A DNA stretch of 64,000 bases from Cruorifilaria tuberocauda (Eukaryota; Nematoda; Chromadorea; Rhabditida; Onchocercidae), in NCBI GenBank assembly GCA_013365365.1, contig JABVXU010000061.1, forward strand, positions 124,001 through 188,000. The letters run 5' to 3'. The notes beneath the pieces are model-generated. The model saw only the letters and a program-made list of their open reading frames with translations. It ran no database searches and was not told where the DNA came from. Both the position numbers and the translations under genes were made by a program. Shown here one piece after another: positions 1 to 11,731 of this stretch; the first letter of the stretch is position 1; each line of letters opens with the position of its first letter.

Positions 1-1492
1 AATCTACCTGTTTTTCGAAATGTTCATAAGCCCAATCAACTTTTTCAGGTATTGTACCACCATTTATTTGTATTTCCATAATATGAGCCTTTTTCTCCCG
101 ATGTTTCATAACTTTCATCTGCAAATTCGACACTGAGCAAGTATTGCATAAAAAATAAGCAGAAAGCGAACAAATCAGAATCCGGAAAAGAACCTCCATC
201 TCAAATCCCCAATACAAACCTGTGTATGTGCGATGACACGAATTATCGAACAATATTTTTTCATCTTGGCCAAATCGGCTTGTATCGATTTCATCCCATC
301 CTCATCCTGCCACTTCTTCGCATGTTTTTGAAACGCCTTCTTTTTGGATGAATTCCTGTGGAATATGAGAACTCTAACAGTGTAAAAGCAAAGAACAAAA
401 GCTCCCCGCTTCTTACTCTGTTTCAATGGCCTTCGTATTACGCCGATAACTCTTGTAATAGAGGAAGGTCTGTTCTGCGAGACTGAAGTTGCTACTCATG
501 CAAATGCAGTTGCAGAGGAGAGTGAAATTTTCAGTTTCATTTTCAAAAATCGCTCACTGAAGTAACCAAAATGTAGCTGAACATTCAAATAAATCGCTGT
601 CAAGAAATGAAAGCTCAGAAGGAAGGCAGCATAAACGGACTGTTGTTATCCTCACAATTAGTAAGTATACTACCAGTCTCTCATCACAGCTTTCAGAATT
701 CCTTTTTGCGAGAATTTCGGAATCGAACCTCTGACATTTAACTGCATACCACTTTATCCATAACACCAAGTAAACCGTTGATATAGAACCATTGCCAGAA
801 ACTTGACTGATATTTCAAGATTTTAAAGAAATTCGTACCATAAACACAGATACCACCTTCAAGCTTCAAGTACACCGACACCCTTCGACCTTTACTGAAG
901 AAATGATTGATATATTGATTAAATGTACCAGTTTTTGTAGAATCGTCGTCGACAATCTTCAGACAAATGTTCCGCCCATACTGTCTTGAATTGTCGCGGA
1001 CCACGAGGCGTATCGATATATCCTACCACACCAACAATAATCATAGGAGGCGTTTCTAAAACTGTAACCGCCTCGACAACTTCCTTTTTATTAACCTTCG
1101 AACCTGGCTTATCAACCTATAATATTAACGATAAAAAACAATAGCAGACAGAAAAAAAGCTGCAGAATAAAAGGCTGAATATATGTATGAAGCACTCAGT
1201 CCAATAGGGAACATTTTATAGCTCATCATTCTACTACTCAAATAATTAATGAACTCATCATTGTGCACGATAGACTAATCTGACTATTTAAAAAGTGAAG
1301 ATGTGAACATGATACCTCGCGGACAATATGCGTCATACCAGCCTTAAAACCCATAAATGCGGTTAGATGAATTGGTTTTGAGGGATCATCTTTCGGGAAG
1401 GCCTTAACTTTTCCACGATGGCGCTTCGAGCGCTTTTTCGGTGTAAAGCCCATTGACCCATGTCGTGGAGCCGAAAATTTACGATGAGACAT
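1..1492 (-). CDS. rpl-3: 60S ribosomal protein L3, 5' part (truncated by window start)
   Basis: Large-subunit ribosomal protein uL3, which lies near the peptidyl-transferase centre. Four exons on the minus strand: 1316-1492, 929-1116, 220-355 and 1-118, with phases that join cleanly. The ATG at 1490-1492 opens [16 protein letters not shown], the invariant eukaryotic L3 start. Later blocks [32 protein letters not shown] and MEIQINGG are all family-typical. About the first 205 of roughly 400 residues are present. The last exon may end at a GT donor at 6-7 or run out of the window; the sequence cannot decide. The introns at 930-1315 and 356-928 hold box C/D snoRNA signals, as ribosomal-protein genes often do. 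Identification is very secure. Confidence 0.97.
609..694 (-). ncRNA. Box C/D snoRNA in rpl-3 intron, SNORD83-like (18S A468-type guide)
   Basis: Minus-strand, 86 nt. A perfect 6-bp terminal stem (GAAAGC at 694-689 with GCTTTC at 614-609) encloses box C GTGATGA (687-681) and box D CTGA (618-615). A C'-like GTGAGGA lies at 655-649. The 12-13 nt directly upstream of box D are complementary to AAGGAAGGCAGCA, which is a universally conserved 18S rRNA segment; on the plus strand the rRNA-sense copy is at 619-631. Box D+5 falls on the A of AAGGA, which I assign to human 18S A468 / yeast A420. Established knowledge as I recall it: in humans A468 is guided by SNORD83A/B, which sit in RPL3 introns. The same host gene and apparently the same target is strong support. 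Confidence 0.85.
1192..1266 (-). ncRNA. Candidate box C/D snoRNA in first rpl-3 intron
   Basis: Minus-strand, 75 nt. A 4-bp stem (GCAC 1266-1263 with GTGC 1195-1192) flanks a perfect box C ATGATGA (1261-1255) and box D CTGA (1199-1196). A second perfect ATGATGA at 1229-1223 is placed like box C'. Box D' is degenerate (TTGA-like). The putative guide upstream of box D contains TTCCCTATTGGA; I do not recognise its rRNA or snRNA target. Architecture and location in a ribosomal-protein intron support it, but the stem is short. Confidence 0.55.
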
Positions 1493-1507
1493 CACAGGTC
1501 CGACAAA

Positions 1508-1520
1508 CTAAAAAATGATT
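1508..1520 (-). promoter_or_regulatory. Probable SL trans-splice acceptor of rpl-3
   Basis: The minus strand reads a T-run ending TTTTTTAG about 15 nt upstream of the rpl-3 ATG, with no upstream coding exon in frame. In nematodes such an orphan acceptor near the start codon marks SL trans-splicing. Confidence 0.6.
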
Positions 1521-4215
1521 TATTTCAAGGATCGTCTTCAAACACTGTAATATCCCATAAGCACATGGTAATTCTACACATAGTAATCTGTTACTTCTGA
1601 TTTTAATATAGATATAATGGCTAAACAGTAAAAAACTAAAAAAATAACTAATGAGCTACCAATTATAACCGAGATTGGTATTCCGTGAGGTAGTTCATTT
1701 AAGTGGACTAATTAATTCACTAGTTTACAAAATGAAATTCAAGTATTTCAGGACATTAGAATTCGTTACAAGAAGTTCTAAAATAAAACAGTGGCTTTCA
1801 TCCACAAAACATTCAACTTCTTCCTTTCAAAATCACTTCTAACATATAGAAAGTGTAGTAAATAAAGTTATGGTAGGTTAGCTTACAACACAATGCAAGC
1901 AGAAATCCAACCCAATTCCACACCACACTACTCAGCCATCGGTGACAGTAATGCCGCTGGAAACAACCGACTAATACTTCACTGCACAAATTTAGGGGCT
2001 TTCCACAACAGGTTGTCAATTCAAAACAAGATTTCGCTAATGCAGCTTTATAGCCTAAAATTTTATCTCACAAAGAATATTTCGTTACAGTAGTCCGGCA
2101 AGATGAAAAACGGTATCTCGTTCACGGCAAGATGAGACAGGGGGATCGTTTGACACCTGTTTACAGGGAAATTCTATCAGGTAGATTGCTTTTTATCATT
2201 AATGTAATTTTTGGTCATACGAGTTACTTTATACCCTCAAAAATAAGACCTAATTACTAATCAAAATCATCATTATATCGCAGTGAATGGTGATATGTAT
2301 TCAGTGCATCCACGTGCAACGCATTATTAAATAATTTTCCAATTTCACCTGCAAAAAATAAAATCTTTATATCTTTTCGAGCAAAAACTTCTAAAAATAT
2401 GGTAACTGTCGAATGGGATCAGCGATAACTAGTGATACCGAAGACAATCAATTTTCATCTTGATATATATTATAATGAGCGGCATAATACTACAATGTTT
2501 TAGTATGAGTTGAAGATGTGCACTTAAATTTCTTATTTTACAGTTTTTAGTGACGTATTTCATGTATTTTTATGTGGTGGAAATAATAGGGTAAATAATC
2601 ATGAATAATTCTTTAATAATATCACCTATTACTTTATTACGTTCTGTTTTTGTCCGTGTCGTCATCCATGTCTCAGAGTAATCTTAAAAAATACTATAAA
2701 TCAAATCGTGATATCGGTCACAGCATTTTAATTTTCTCGAATTGATCAAGATCTGATTGTTACCATTGATTCTCTTCAGCCACAAAAATTTAGCATATAA
2801 TTATGATAGATATAAATATATAATGATGTGTATCTCGGACTCAGTATGTTCAGAAGATGTTATAACAAGGAGCATGTGAGATTTTCATAGAAGCAAAATC
2901 TTGATAGAGATTTAATATAGCAGAAAGTCATAATTAATAAATTACAATGATCGAAAATCTGTTTTACCGAATGTCAAAATTCAATAAAGTATGTGGGTTA
3001 AATCTAAATCAAATCATACGACAAGTTAGCAAATTGGTTACATATCAAATCAAATTTCCCACTTTCTCCAACCGATATTTCCTTCTTCAATTACGATTTT
3101 TCAATCATTTCATTTCTTTTTACCAAATTGCCACTCATTTTTTTAATCTGTGACCTTTTCTCGTTAATTATTGTTAGCTATCACTCAACCCTATTTTACT
3201 ATTCATTATCCCTTCCAAATGATTTTCATATTTACTGATGATTTGAAATAATCAATAAATTTCATATTGAAATAAATTTAAAAGAACAAACTTTTTAAAT
3301 TTAATTATTTTCTAATTTATCCTTTACAGTGCTTGATGATGACTGTATTATCATAATAAAAACTGAATTGAAAGATGCCTTTGTATAATAAAAAAAAGTT
3401 GAGAAAAGAATGGTGATCATCTAATTTAGAGGAATGAAGGAAAAAGCCATTATGGCCTCTCTAAAATCAATGAACTTCATTCTATTGGAACATTGATAAA
3501 TTTCGATCAGTTATGCCCTTTCATTCGATTTCTCCATTTCAGTGATCATAAGATGAAATTGAAATCATATCATTTGAGATTTTCCTACTTTCATCCTAAA
3601 CCTTTTCTATCGTTCTGAGAAGCATTTCAGCATGTAGCACTTAAATTCTTCTAGATTAATTAGCAAATTTCGATCTTTACTCAGATTATTTCTTTTATCC
3701 TTGCTAATGTCTGATGCCATTTCCGAAAATAATTAGACATTCATTTCACAATTCTTTGATTACTTATTCCTTTTTATTAAGAAAATATAATGCTTTCTGT
3801 AGTAATTGTTTTGGTCACATTTTTTTTCTTTCTTTCATTTATTAGAGAAATAGGTCGAAATTAACATTCTCTTTTTTTTCTTTCTTATCACTTTTTACTT
3901 TATATTTTTAATCAGTAGGATTGGTGCCGGAAGGATATTTGACCATTTATCTACCATCCATTTATCCAATGATATCTTTCTAAAATATCATTTATCATTT
4001 AACATTTTAAAATATTTAATTAAAAAACAGAGAAGAATAAAATACTTTGGCAAAACATTGTAAGCTTGAATATGTTATTAACTATTAGTGATGTTTATTT
4101 TTGTTGGAAACGGTTAAATGATAACATATTTTATTAGTGAACATATTATGCTTTCCATTTTTAGTACTATTTATAAATTGATTAAATTAATAAAAATAGC
4201 CATAATTATTTGAGG
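1521..4215. other. Intergenic, AT-rich; no gene seen
   Basis: Open frames here are short and lack splice-site or family support. The one structured element noticed is an 11-bp inverted repeat at 1650-1660 / 1689-1699 (one G-T wobble) with a 28-nt loop. Promoters of the divergent rpl-3 and MOLO-like genes presumably lie in this interval, but none is recognisable. Confidence 0.6.
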
Positions 4216-6124
4216 ATGTGGCACCATAACTTGTCACTATTATTGCTTGTCATTCAGCTTTATTTTGCTCAACAAGGAACAATCGGCATTTTTCCTAATC
4301 CTCGTGCTAATGGTTTCAATGAATGTGGACTAAAATCGAAGGGATATGTATGCGATCCCGATAAAGTTGCTTTTATCCTGCTTCCATATCACTTATGTAT
4401 TCAAAATAATTTTTAAAAATTAGAAGAGTTATAAGGAAGTTTTGCTGATTAAAATTACATTGCTTGAATTTAGCAAGGTATCATCCATTTAGCGTTTTGA
4501 CTAACAAGATAATTATTCAAGAAAGGAATCGACAATAAAAATGGAATTTTGAAGTGATTGAGTGGTGATAATGATCCCATTCATATTCCTTTCTTCTCTC
4601 CTTTCTTCCTTTTATAGTTTTAACATATTTATCAACTAGAATATTATCATAAGTCAAATTTAAAAGTTTGTAGCAACTTACTGAACAAGAAAGATATCGA
4701 TTGAACAACGATTTACTTCAACTGTCACGACGAACACTGGGTGATCGGAGTGCAGATTTTTGTACAACAAAGGGTGTTGATGCTACCTTATTCATTACAA
4801 AACAGGTTATCGGCAAATTATTTTCTGTTTACAGACGTTGTATGACGAAAATTCATTGGAAAGCAATTAAAATATGTTCTGTTTTTCTCATTATAGTTTT
4901 TAACTGCTGACCATTTTCGTTTGTTCCATTTCTTTGACTTATTTCTGTCCTTGTCTATCTGAAATTAAGAATATTATGGGGATTAAATCTGGTTTGTAAT
5001 GAAAGAAGTTCCATAGCATTTGCATGAATGGAAATTCAACATTTTGGTAACATCAATGCAATCGTTTTGAGTCTTCTCGTAGCAATCCAATTTCTATGTT
5101 AAAAGTGTTGGAAAAATAAGAAAGTGGTATTCAGGGTAATGAGCAATTAGCACATGAGTTGAATACCCGTTGGGCTGTCGATGGACAGTGCAAAAAATCC
5201 ATCGTTTTCGTACTCTCAACCAATGACCGCAACCTATATTATGCAGTCGATAAGCATTCTCCTATATGTTTGTTTGTTTCTCAAAAAATTGCAGTCAGTT
5301 TTTTTTTTTTGCTTCGATTACATTTATATAGCATAACATCCTAACTACATTGTAAAAATTTCACTGATTCCACAAAAGCAAGATAATTCAACGTTCACCA
5401 TTAAAGCCATTCGCTCAAATTTTGGCTTAATAAGGTGTGCATAATATAATGGAATATTTACCGTTAAGAAGGAAAGTGTAAGTCACATGCGTAAAAAATC
5501 TATTTGCTCCCACATTTGAAATGTATTCTATTGGTCGTTCAATTTCAATTTAATTTTTAGCGGACGGTAATTACGAAAAAGTAATCAGTGAACAACAGCA
5601 CCTTTTAAATGAAGGCAAATTTACGATGGCTTTGAACAAGATATTTTCAAAGCTTGCCGAATCTGTTCACAGTACAAAGAAGGAAAGAAAAATAAACGGT
5701 TACTTATGCTAGTCTGATCAGAATTGAATTCATAGATATTTAATATATAAAAATAATAAGAATTGAAAATTGTGTAAGGCATAGTTAAAGTACTGCTCAA
5801 AATAATGGAGCTTTTTAAATAAATGGAACTTTTAAACCATTTGAGGTCAAAATACATTGATGTATCGAATGTTTTTTTGAAGTTCGAAAGAGTGAGATTT
5901 CGAAATTCGACGAATATGAAGCATTAGAAAAGGATAGAAAGAAAATTTATGAAATGATATTCTTCATTCAAACAGAGTAATATTTCAAATTTCAAATTAT
6001 TGCTAAAACTTACAATGCTTCAGATAATGCGTATGGTGGAAGTATGTCAATCGGTATCCCGCAGACCAGCATCCTTTCATATTTTACCATGGCATCAATT
6101 GCATTATATTTACTCTTTGCATAA
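4216..6124 (+). CDS. MOLO-1/TPM-domain family protein, signal peptide plus C-terminal membrane anchor
   Basis: Exons 4216-4365, 4674-4805, 5135-5267, 5561-about 5696 and 6024-6124. The N-terminus has a hydrophobic leader (HNLSLLLLVIQLYFAQ) and then GFNECGLKSKGYVCDPDK, LTEQERYRLNNDLLQLS, RWAVDGQCKKSIVFVLST and KFTMALNKIFSKLAESV. This is the pattern of the nematode MOLO1 (TPM-like) family, whose founding C. elegans member is an auxiliary subunit of levamisole-type acetylcholine receptors. The last exon encodes a hydrophobic tail (ILSYFTMASIALYLLFA, stop TAA at 6122), fitting a one-pass or lipid-anchored protein with an extracellular domain. The fourth exon has two possible phase-1 donors (after 5673 or about 5696); without splicing it would stop at 5712 and lose the anchor. 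Paralogue identity within the family is not resolved. Confidence 0.8.
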
Positions 6125-7327
6125 CGTGAGATCCATGATAATTGAGCACGATTTTTTCAACTCCCAAAATCTAATGGATGTAGGAATTTCTTACTATTAT
6201 TAATAATTAATATTTATCCAAGTATGCCGATTGTGTCCGAACAACTCAGCTAATAGTTTCTGTAATGAAATTATCGTATGTTACACACTATATATATGTA
6301 AAAAGTAGGATATTTCTGCTGACTTCAAATTCATTTTTCACAGCATAAAATTGAACTTCGGAACGGAAATATCTTGGAAGGATCGTTATGGAATATTATC
6401 ATGGATGGCATCAATTCAGAAAACCAAAACACTAATTCATTTATTATTTCACTTATTCACAGCCAACAATTTTAATTCATTTATTGTTTTATCAAGTTTC
6501 ATCTATGATTCACGTTTATCCTTATGAATACATGACCGCTTGCATATCGATTGTTTTCATTCAGATTACACGCTACTTTGAATCCTAAAGAGTATGTTGC
6601 AATTCACATAACACTATTTAAAAGATGAAACAAATGCTAGGAAAGTAAGGTGTTCATAAAGCATGTGTTACGTAAATCATAATTGTCTCTGCAACAAACT
6701 TGCAATTCATTCATGAAAACCTCACTTTCCTTATTCTTCTTTTAGCTTCATTTTAACAGTTGAATATTTTATTCAAAAAATAAATGGTGATTATGATCTT
6801 ATGCATTTCAAACATTCGTGAAACATTGTATGTGCAATGTACCATTATAAGGTGATAAGTTTTGAATTCTTTTCTATCAATCGAAAGCGAAAAACTGCTG
6901 CGAACATGAGAAAAGTATTAGCGTTAATAAAGTCAATAAAAGATTAGACGATTATTCTGTGATATAAATATACAAAATTTAACGACATGTATTATTTTTA
7001 AGTTAAATAATTGCACTTTCGGCAACAAGTTTCATCAAACTTTAAAACATTTCTATGAAGTTTTTGAGATTTTATAGTACTGAAATTTACAGTATTTTTT
7101 ATAGTATTGCATGGGTCTAGAAAAATGGAACAAGGAAGTTTCATCCTCAAAATGACTAAGATTTTGATCATGTTAAGGTTTATTCAAATACTTTTCCCAG
7201 CTAAAAAATGTTTATTGTTTGTATTTCTTAATAAATACAACATAAAGTTGATAGTGGATAAATTTTAGGCAAATTAGAAATATTCTAAAGTTTATGGCCA
7301 TTTAAAATTAAAGTGGGATATCTATTA
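6125..7327. other. Intergenic between convergent MOLO-like and AATF genes
   Basis: Only AT-rich sequence between two 3' ends. It should contain both 3' UTRs and polyadenylation sites. No coding or RNA gene was recognised. Confidence 0.6.
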
Positions 7328-10300
7328 TCATGAAGAAAACAAAGACTTAAATAACTGATTTCTTTTTTCATGACTCCATGTTGCTTTCTCGGCCATCGAT
7401 GGGAAGAAATTTACCAATTTTGGAATAACGACATATCGTATCTTGCGTCCCTTTGATGCTTTCGTATCCACTTTTTTTCTTTTCGACCGCTTCTGCCGCA
7501 ATTTCTGTATTTCTAACCATTGTCTTAAATGAGATACATTATCAGTTATATCAATGATGATTAATGAAGGATAATGTTAAAAAATATATATTTCTATGTT
7601 TACGCTGCACAGCACTGGGATTCTTTCTGTGATACACTAAAAGAAGAAACAAAAGATAAAAGACCAAAAAGATGAAGAAAGTTAAAAGGAATAAGTAGAA
7701 AAAGAAGTAAAAATAAGAGTAAGAAGTAGAAAAAGGATTGATTGCCCAATTAAAAAAAATGTTCAATTTCTTACATAATGTCACTTTTAAAACTTGAAAA
7801 GCTTAAATTTTTATTGAGAATGTTTTACCTGCTCATTTCGACCGGGTCAACTACATTAGCTGACCTCCTTTCAATAAGTTCTTTTAGTAGCTGTTGGTAA
7901 AAATCATCGTCATCAAATATTTCTTCATCGTACTCATCCTGAAATCAATTACTAAGTCCCTAATTCCAAATACATTAATCATTTATTTATATGTCATGAA
8001 AAATCAAAATTTAGCACACTCACGTTTTCATCGGTTCCAATTCTATCGATATCATGTCGCTTCATTTGAGTTCTACGTAATAGTCGGTGTTTTTCATTCA
8101 TTATCTATTAAAAAATATATATATAATTATTTATATAGGTATTATTTATTATGAAAAATTGATTTCAGTTTGAAACAATACTGATTGGGAAAAACAAATC
8201 AATTACAAAAATTAAAAATCAGCTTTCAATTGACATAAAAATCCTCTACTTGCTCAATCTGCTTTAGTATAAGAGATTCAAAACCACTGAAATCCTTTTT
8301 CTTGTTTTTGATTACACCAATAGTGCTTAATGTTGTCCTCTCGTCCCATTTCGCCAAACTAGATGATCTAAATAATAATTGTTTAATTGATGAAAATTAC
8401 TGGTTATGTTTAAAATGTAGCTGAAATAAATCGATCCTACCGAAATGCTGCAAACTGATCATGACGTTTTTCATATTCTTTTATTAATTCATTCGGCATT
8501 AGCTTCTTTCTCGTTCCTAAAATCCGCTGCTCTTGATTCACAATTTCGTTGCCATTCGTACTACTATAATAAATACTTGCTTAGACATTTCTTAATGTCG
8601 ACGTGTTAATTGTAACAACTAACTGCTCATAAATCTGTCAAAGCAAAATATACACAGTAATATTAAAACACTGGCTAAAAGTTGCCTTTCATATGACAAG
8701 CACACATCAGACTCTCCTCCATTATCGTCAATATCAGATTCTATCGCACCGACGTCTTCATCGTCGATCGAACTTTCAATTTCTCCATCTGAATCCTCAA
8801 ATCCTGGAAGACAGATTATTCATAATTTCATCAAAACAGTTAATCAAAAAGCGAATTCTTATCAACTAAAGAAAATAAAAAGCACACTTTTTCCATCATC
8901 GCCGCCAGACAACAAACTTTTCGTTTGCTTCGATGATTTCAGTAATCTATCTTCCATTGTTACAAATATCTCATTCAGTTTTTTCAAGTTCCTTCGCACT
9001 GAAAATAATGTTTCAGGAACATTTTTTACAGAATCAAGCTGCAAACAAAGATAATCAAAAAATAAGCAAAAAAGAAAATCTTAAGGAGCGACGGCTGAAT
9101 AATGCAAACTTAATATGCAAGTTAGTAGGGAAATCCTGTATTTAAAAAGCAAAACTTCTTTACTTCAGAAGTCGTTTTTGCCTCCTTATTCAGTAATTTT
9201 CAAAAAAAAATTCAACCGTACTAATTCTGCAATTTTTTTTTGTGTCATTATCCGCTGACTGTTGCAACTTTTTGGCAAGTTGCTCTCTTGGAAGTTGATT
9301 GAACAATCTCAATGCTGCGTGTGAAAAGATATGCAGCTGCATTAGTCGATCCCAAATCATCATTTGTTTACGAACACTTTTAGCTACAATTAAGAAACTT
9401 CCAGAAATAAATATGAAGTGAATTAAATACTTCCAGCATCTTTTTACTTTGATCCATTTTTTTCTATGAGCATTAGCATGAATCCGAATTGGATGAATTT
9501 TGCAATATTTATGCAAACTGTGCGACTACTTTCAAATTTTTCAAACAGGTCCAAAAAGCAGTACTTGGACAAAAAACTTCCGTAGTTTCACGGCTGCAGG
9601 ATCTATTTGGTAATAGCAGAAGTAAGAATATAAATTATAAATTTGCAATTCTATTAGTCGTAACTATAATCATAACTGGTCACACTGCTAATAATTACCG
9701 ATTTGACATGATATCTACTTACAGTATAATTCTTTTACCTAATCAAAAGAAAACAATAAAAAAAACACCTTTCCCACTCTGTGTATCACTTGAGATAGCT
9801 ATTATACCTTGAGCATCATCTTTTTCGTTTTCCGACTGCGATTGCTCAGAATCTTCCCTCTCTGTAAACTATACTTGAACTTTCACATCACTATTCTCTT
9901 TTTGCTAGTTGATAATTATATCGACTATTCTAACTTCAAAATTATCTTGAAGATAAGGAACAATCTTATTATAGACAATTTACTATTGAATTAAACGATG
10001 ATACATTATTTTAAATGAAGTCATCCTCCGCTTTTTATTGTTTCACAAACTTAAAATTTTTATATCTACGGATTCATACCTTCTTTTTTAATAATATCGT
10101 CTATATAATATGATTCCTTACCCACCCTATCAGCGTTATTATTAAATCAACGATATTATTTCTTCCCTTTCCAGACCTTCGTAAAGAAAATTATTTTAAA
10201 GAATATTTTCTAATCGATAACCAAATTAATACCATTTCAATATATCTAACATAAATTACTATTCTAATTTCAAAAGATGAGTAGTCCTGAGTATTCGAAT

Positions 10301-11182
10301 TACGAACAGTCCGTCAACTTCATAAGATGTCCTAACAACAAAAAGTAACTGGAGTGATGACTGCAAATACGGAGCTTAAAAACTACTTAACACACATCAA
10401 AATAATTTTTTATGATGCATTCTGTTATAAATTTTCAAATTAAAAAGAAACACTGCTTTTCATTAATCAGAAAGAAAAGGATATGAAATTAAAGAAATAA
10501 AGAACAACTAGCCTGAATCTTCATCGGTCTCACAATCTGTATGAAGCCTAACATGTGCTAGATCGGATATATCATCACCAGTAAAAACATTTTTTGATGA
10601 TACTCTCTGGCCTCCGTAACGTTCATCTCCTAATTCCTGAGCTACAATTATTCGTCGCTTCAAAACTTCGACCTGAAGATTGATTAACAAGCAATTAATG
10701 CATGAATGAAGAATTTTCTATATTAATATTTACATAAATTAATGTTTCGATACTTCGTATATCAAAACGTGTGGTACATATAAAGAGAATTTATTGAAAA
10801 AAAAAATGGAAATGAACATAATAAAGAAATCTATGAAGTCACAAAATAATCTATTTTTCTAGTAATGAAAACGGAAAAGTTTAGTTTTTGGAAATATAAA
10901 ATTGAAATTTACCGAATTTGCTTCTCCGTTTTCTGCTATTTTATTCCTTGCCCAGAGAGCTTTTGAATCTAGAAATAAATACTCGAAACACTCTTAGCCA
11001 TCAATTTGAAGCTATTTATACGTCAACCTAAATACTTTCTAAATATTCTAGGACACTCTATTAATGAGAAATGTTTCTGCTGCACAGAAGCGACTACCTT
11101 CAGCAAGATCGGCTAATTCAATGTCGGGAAGTTCGGTCACTTGTTCATCTAGCGAATCCATAAACTGCTTTACTGATGCCAT
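7328..11182 (-). CDS. aatf: AATF/Che-1 (Traube, Bfr2) ribosome-biogenesis factor
   Basis: Twelve exons on the minus strand: 11098-11182, 10913-10968, 10513-10672, 9808-9861, 9217-9383, 8888-9038, 8704-8803, 8441-8563, 8250-8367, 8024-8104, 7829-7938, 7328-7523. They total 1401 nt, giving 466 aa. AATF family proteins act in early small-subunit (SSU processome) assembly in the nucleolus and in stress transcription. Landmarks: acidic stretches near residues 101-118 and 226-256; the AATF core [14 protein letters not shown] near 120; [14 protein letters not shown] near 340; and the C-terminal TRAUB domain with [16 protein letters not shown] and [14 protein letters not shown] before FKSLFSS. Exon 3 ends at an apparent GC donor (TCAG|GC), and exon 7 has two near donors; these are the weakest joins. 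An acceptor GTTCAG 7 nt upstream of the ATG suggests trans-splicing. Confidence 0.88.
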
Positions 11183-11188
11183 AATTAT

Positions 11189-11724
11189 CTGAACAGTAAA
11201 TACTACAGCCAAGTTTTCATGTAAATCTTCATGTGATATCAGATATCAGAATTAAGCGATAGTGGAAAGCCAGAAATGCTGTTTTTATATTTCATCTCGC
11301 AGTTGAAATCGTTTAGCAATTAAGATTTAAGATCTATAAAAAAACTAATGAGCACTAAAATGAGAGAGTCTGTACCATCTCTCTTTTTGCTATGAACATT
11401 ACTGCAAGACAAAGCACTGATAATTTATGCAAGAAAGTTCCATGCTAAATGTTCTTCCATTGCTAATACTACCTCATCTCAGAGCTCTAAGAAAGTACAA
11501 TCATTGAATTACTGAGATAATGCATCATACAAAGACTTCAATCAAGAAATAGAAAAACAAAGAAATCTTAAATCGAACCACCATATAGCAAAACAGGTCC
11601 ACTATGTCAAATCAAATTCGTTATTAGTGGGATGGATGTGTGGTATCAATTCCTCACGTATTCTGCATACATCCTTTCATATGTAAGTAAAAGATGTGAC
11701 TTACCTGAATCCCAAAGATTTCAG
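11189..11724. promoter_or_regulatory. Divergent promoter interval between AATF and Rubicon-like genes
   Basis: The two head-to-head genes have trans-splice-type acceptors only about 535 bp apart: GTTCAG at 11189-11194 on the minus strand and GATTTCAG ending at 11724 on the plus strand. Both outrons and any shared bidirectional promoter must lie largely between them. No TATA or other core element is evident. Confidence 0.5.
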
Positions 11725-11731
11725 AGTCGAA

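Noticed and set aside
700..790. A tRNA B-box-like string (GGTTCGATTCC) on the minus strand in the rpl-3 intron
   Set aside because: The flanking bases do not form a T-arm stem beyond two pairs, and no acceptor stem or A-box spacing fits a tRNA.
7551..7784. 77-codon minus-strand frame within the AATF gene
   Set aside because: Phe/Tyr-rich AT-driven frame inside an AATF intron, without splice support.
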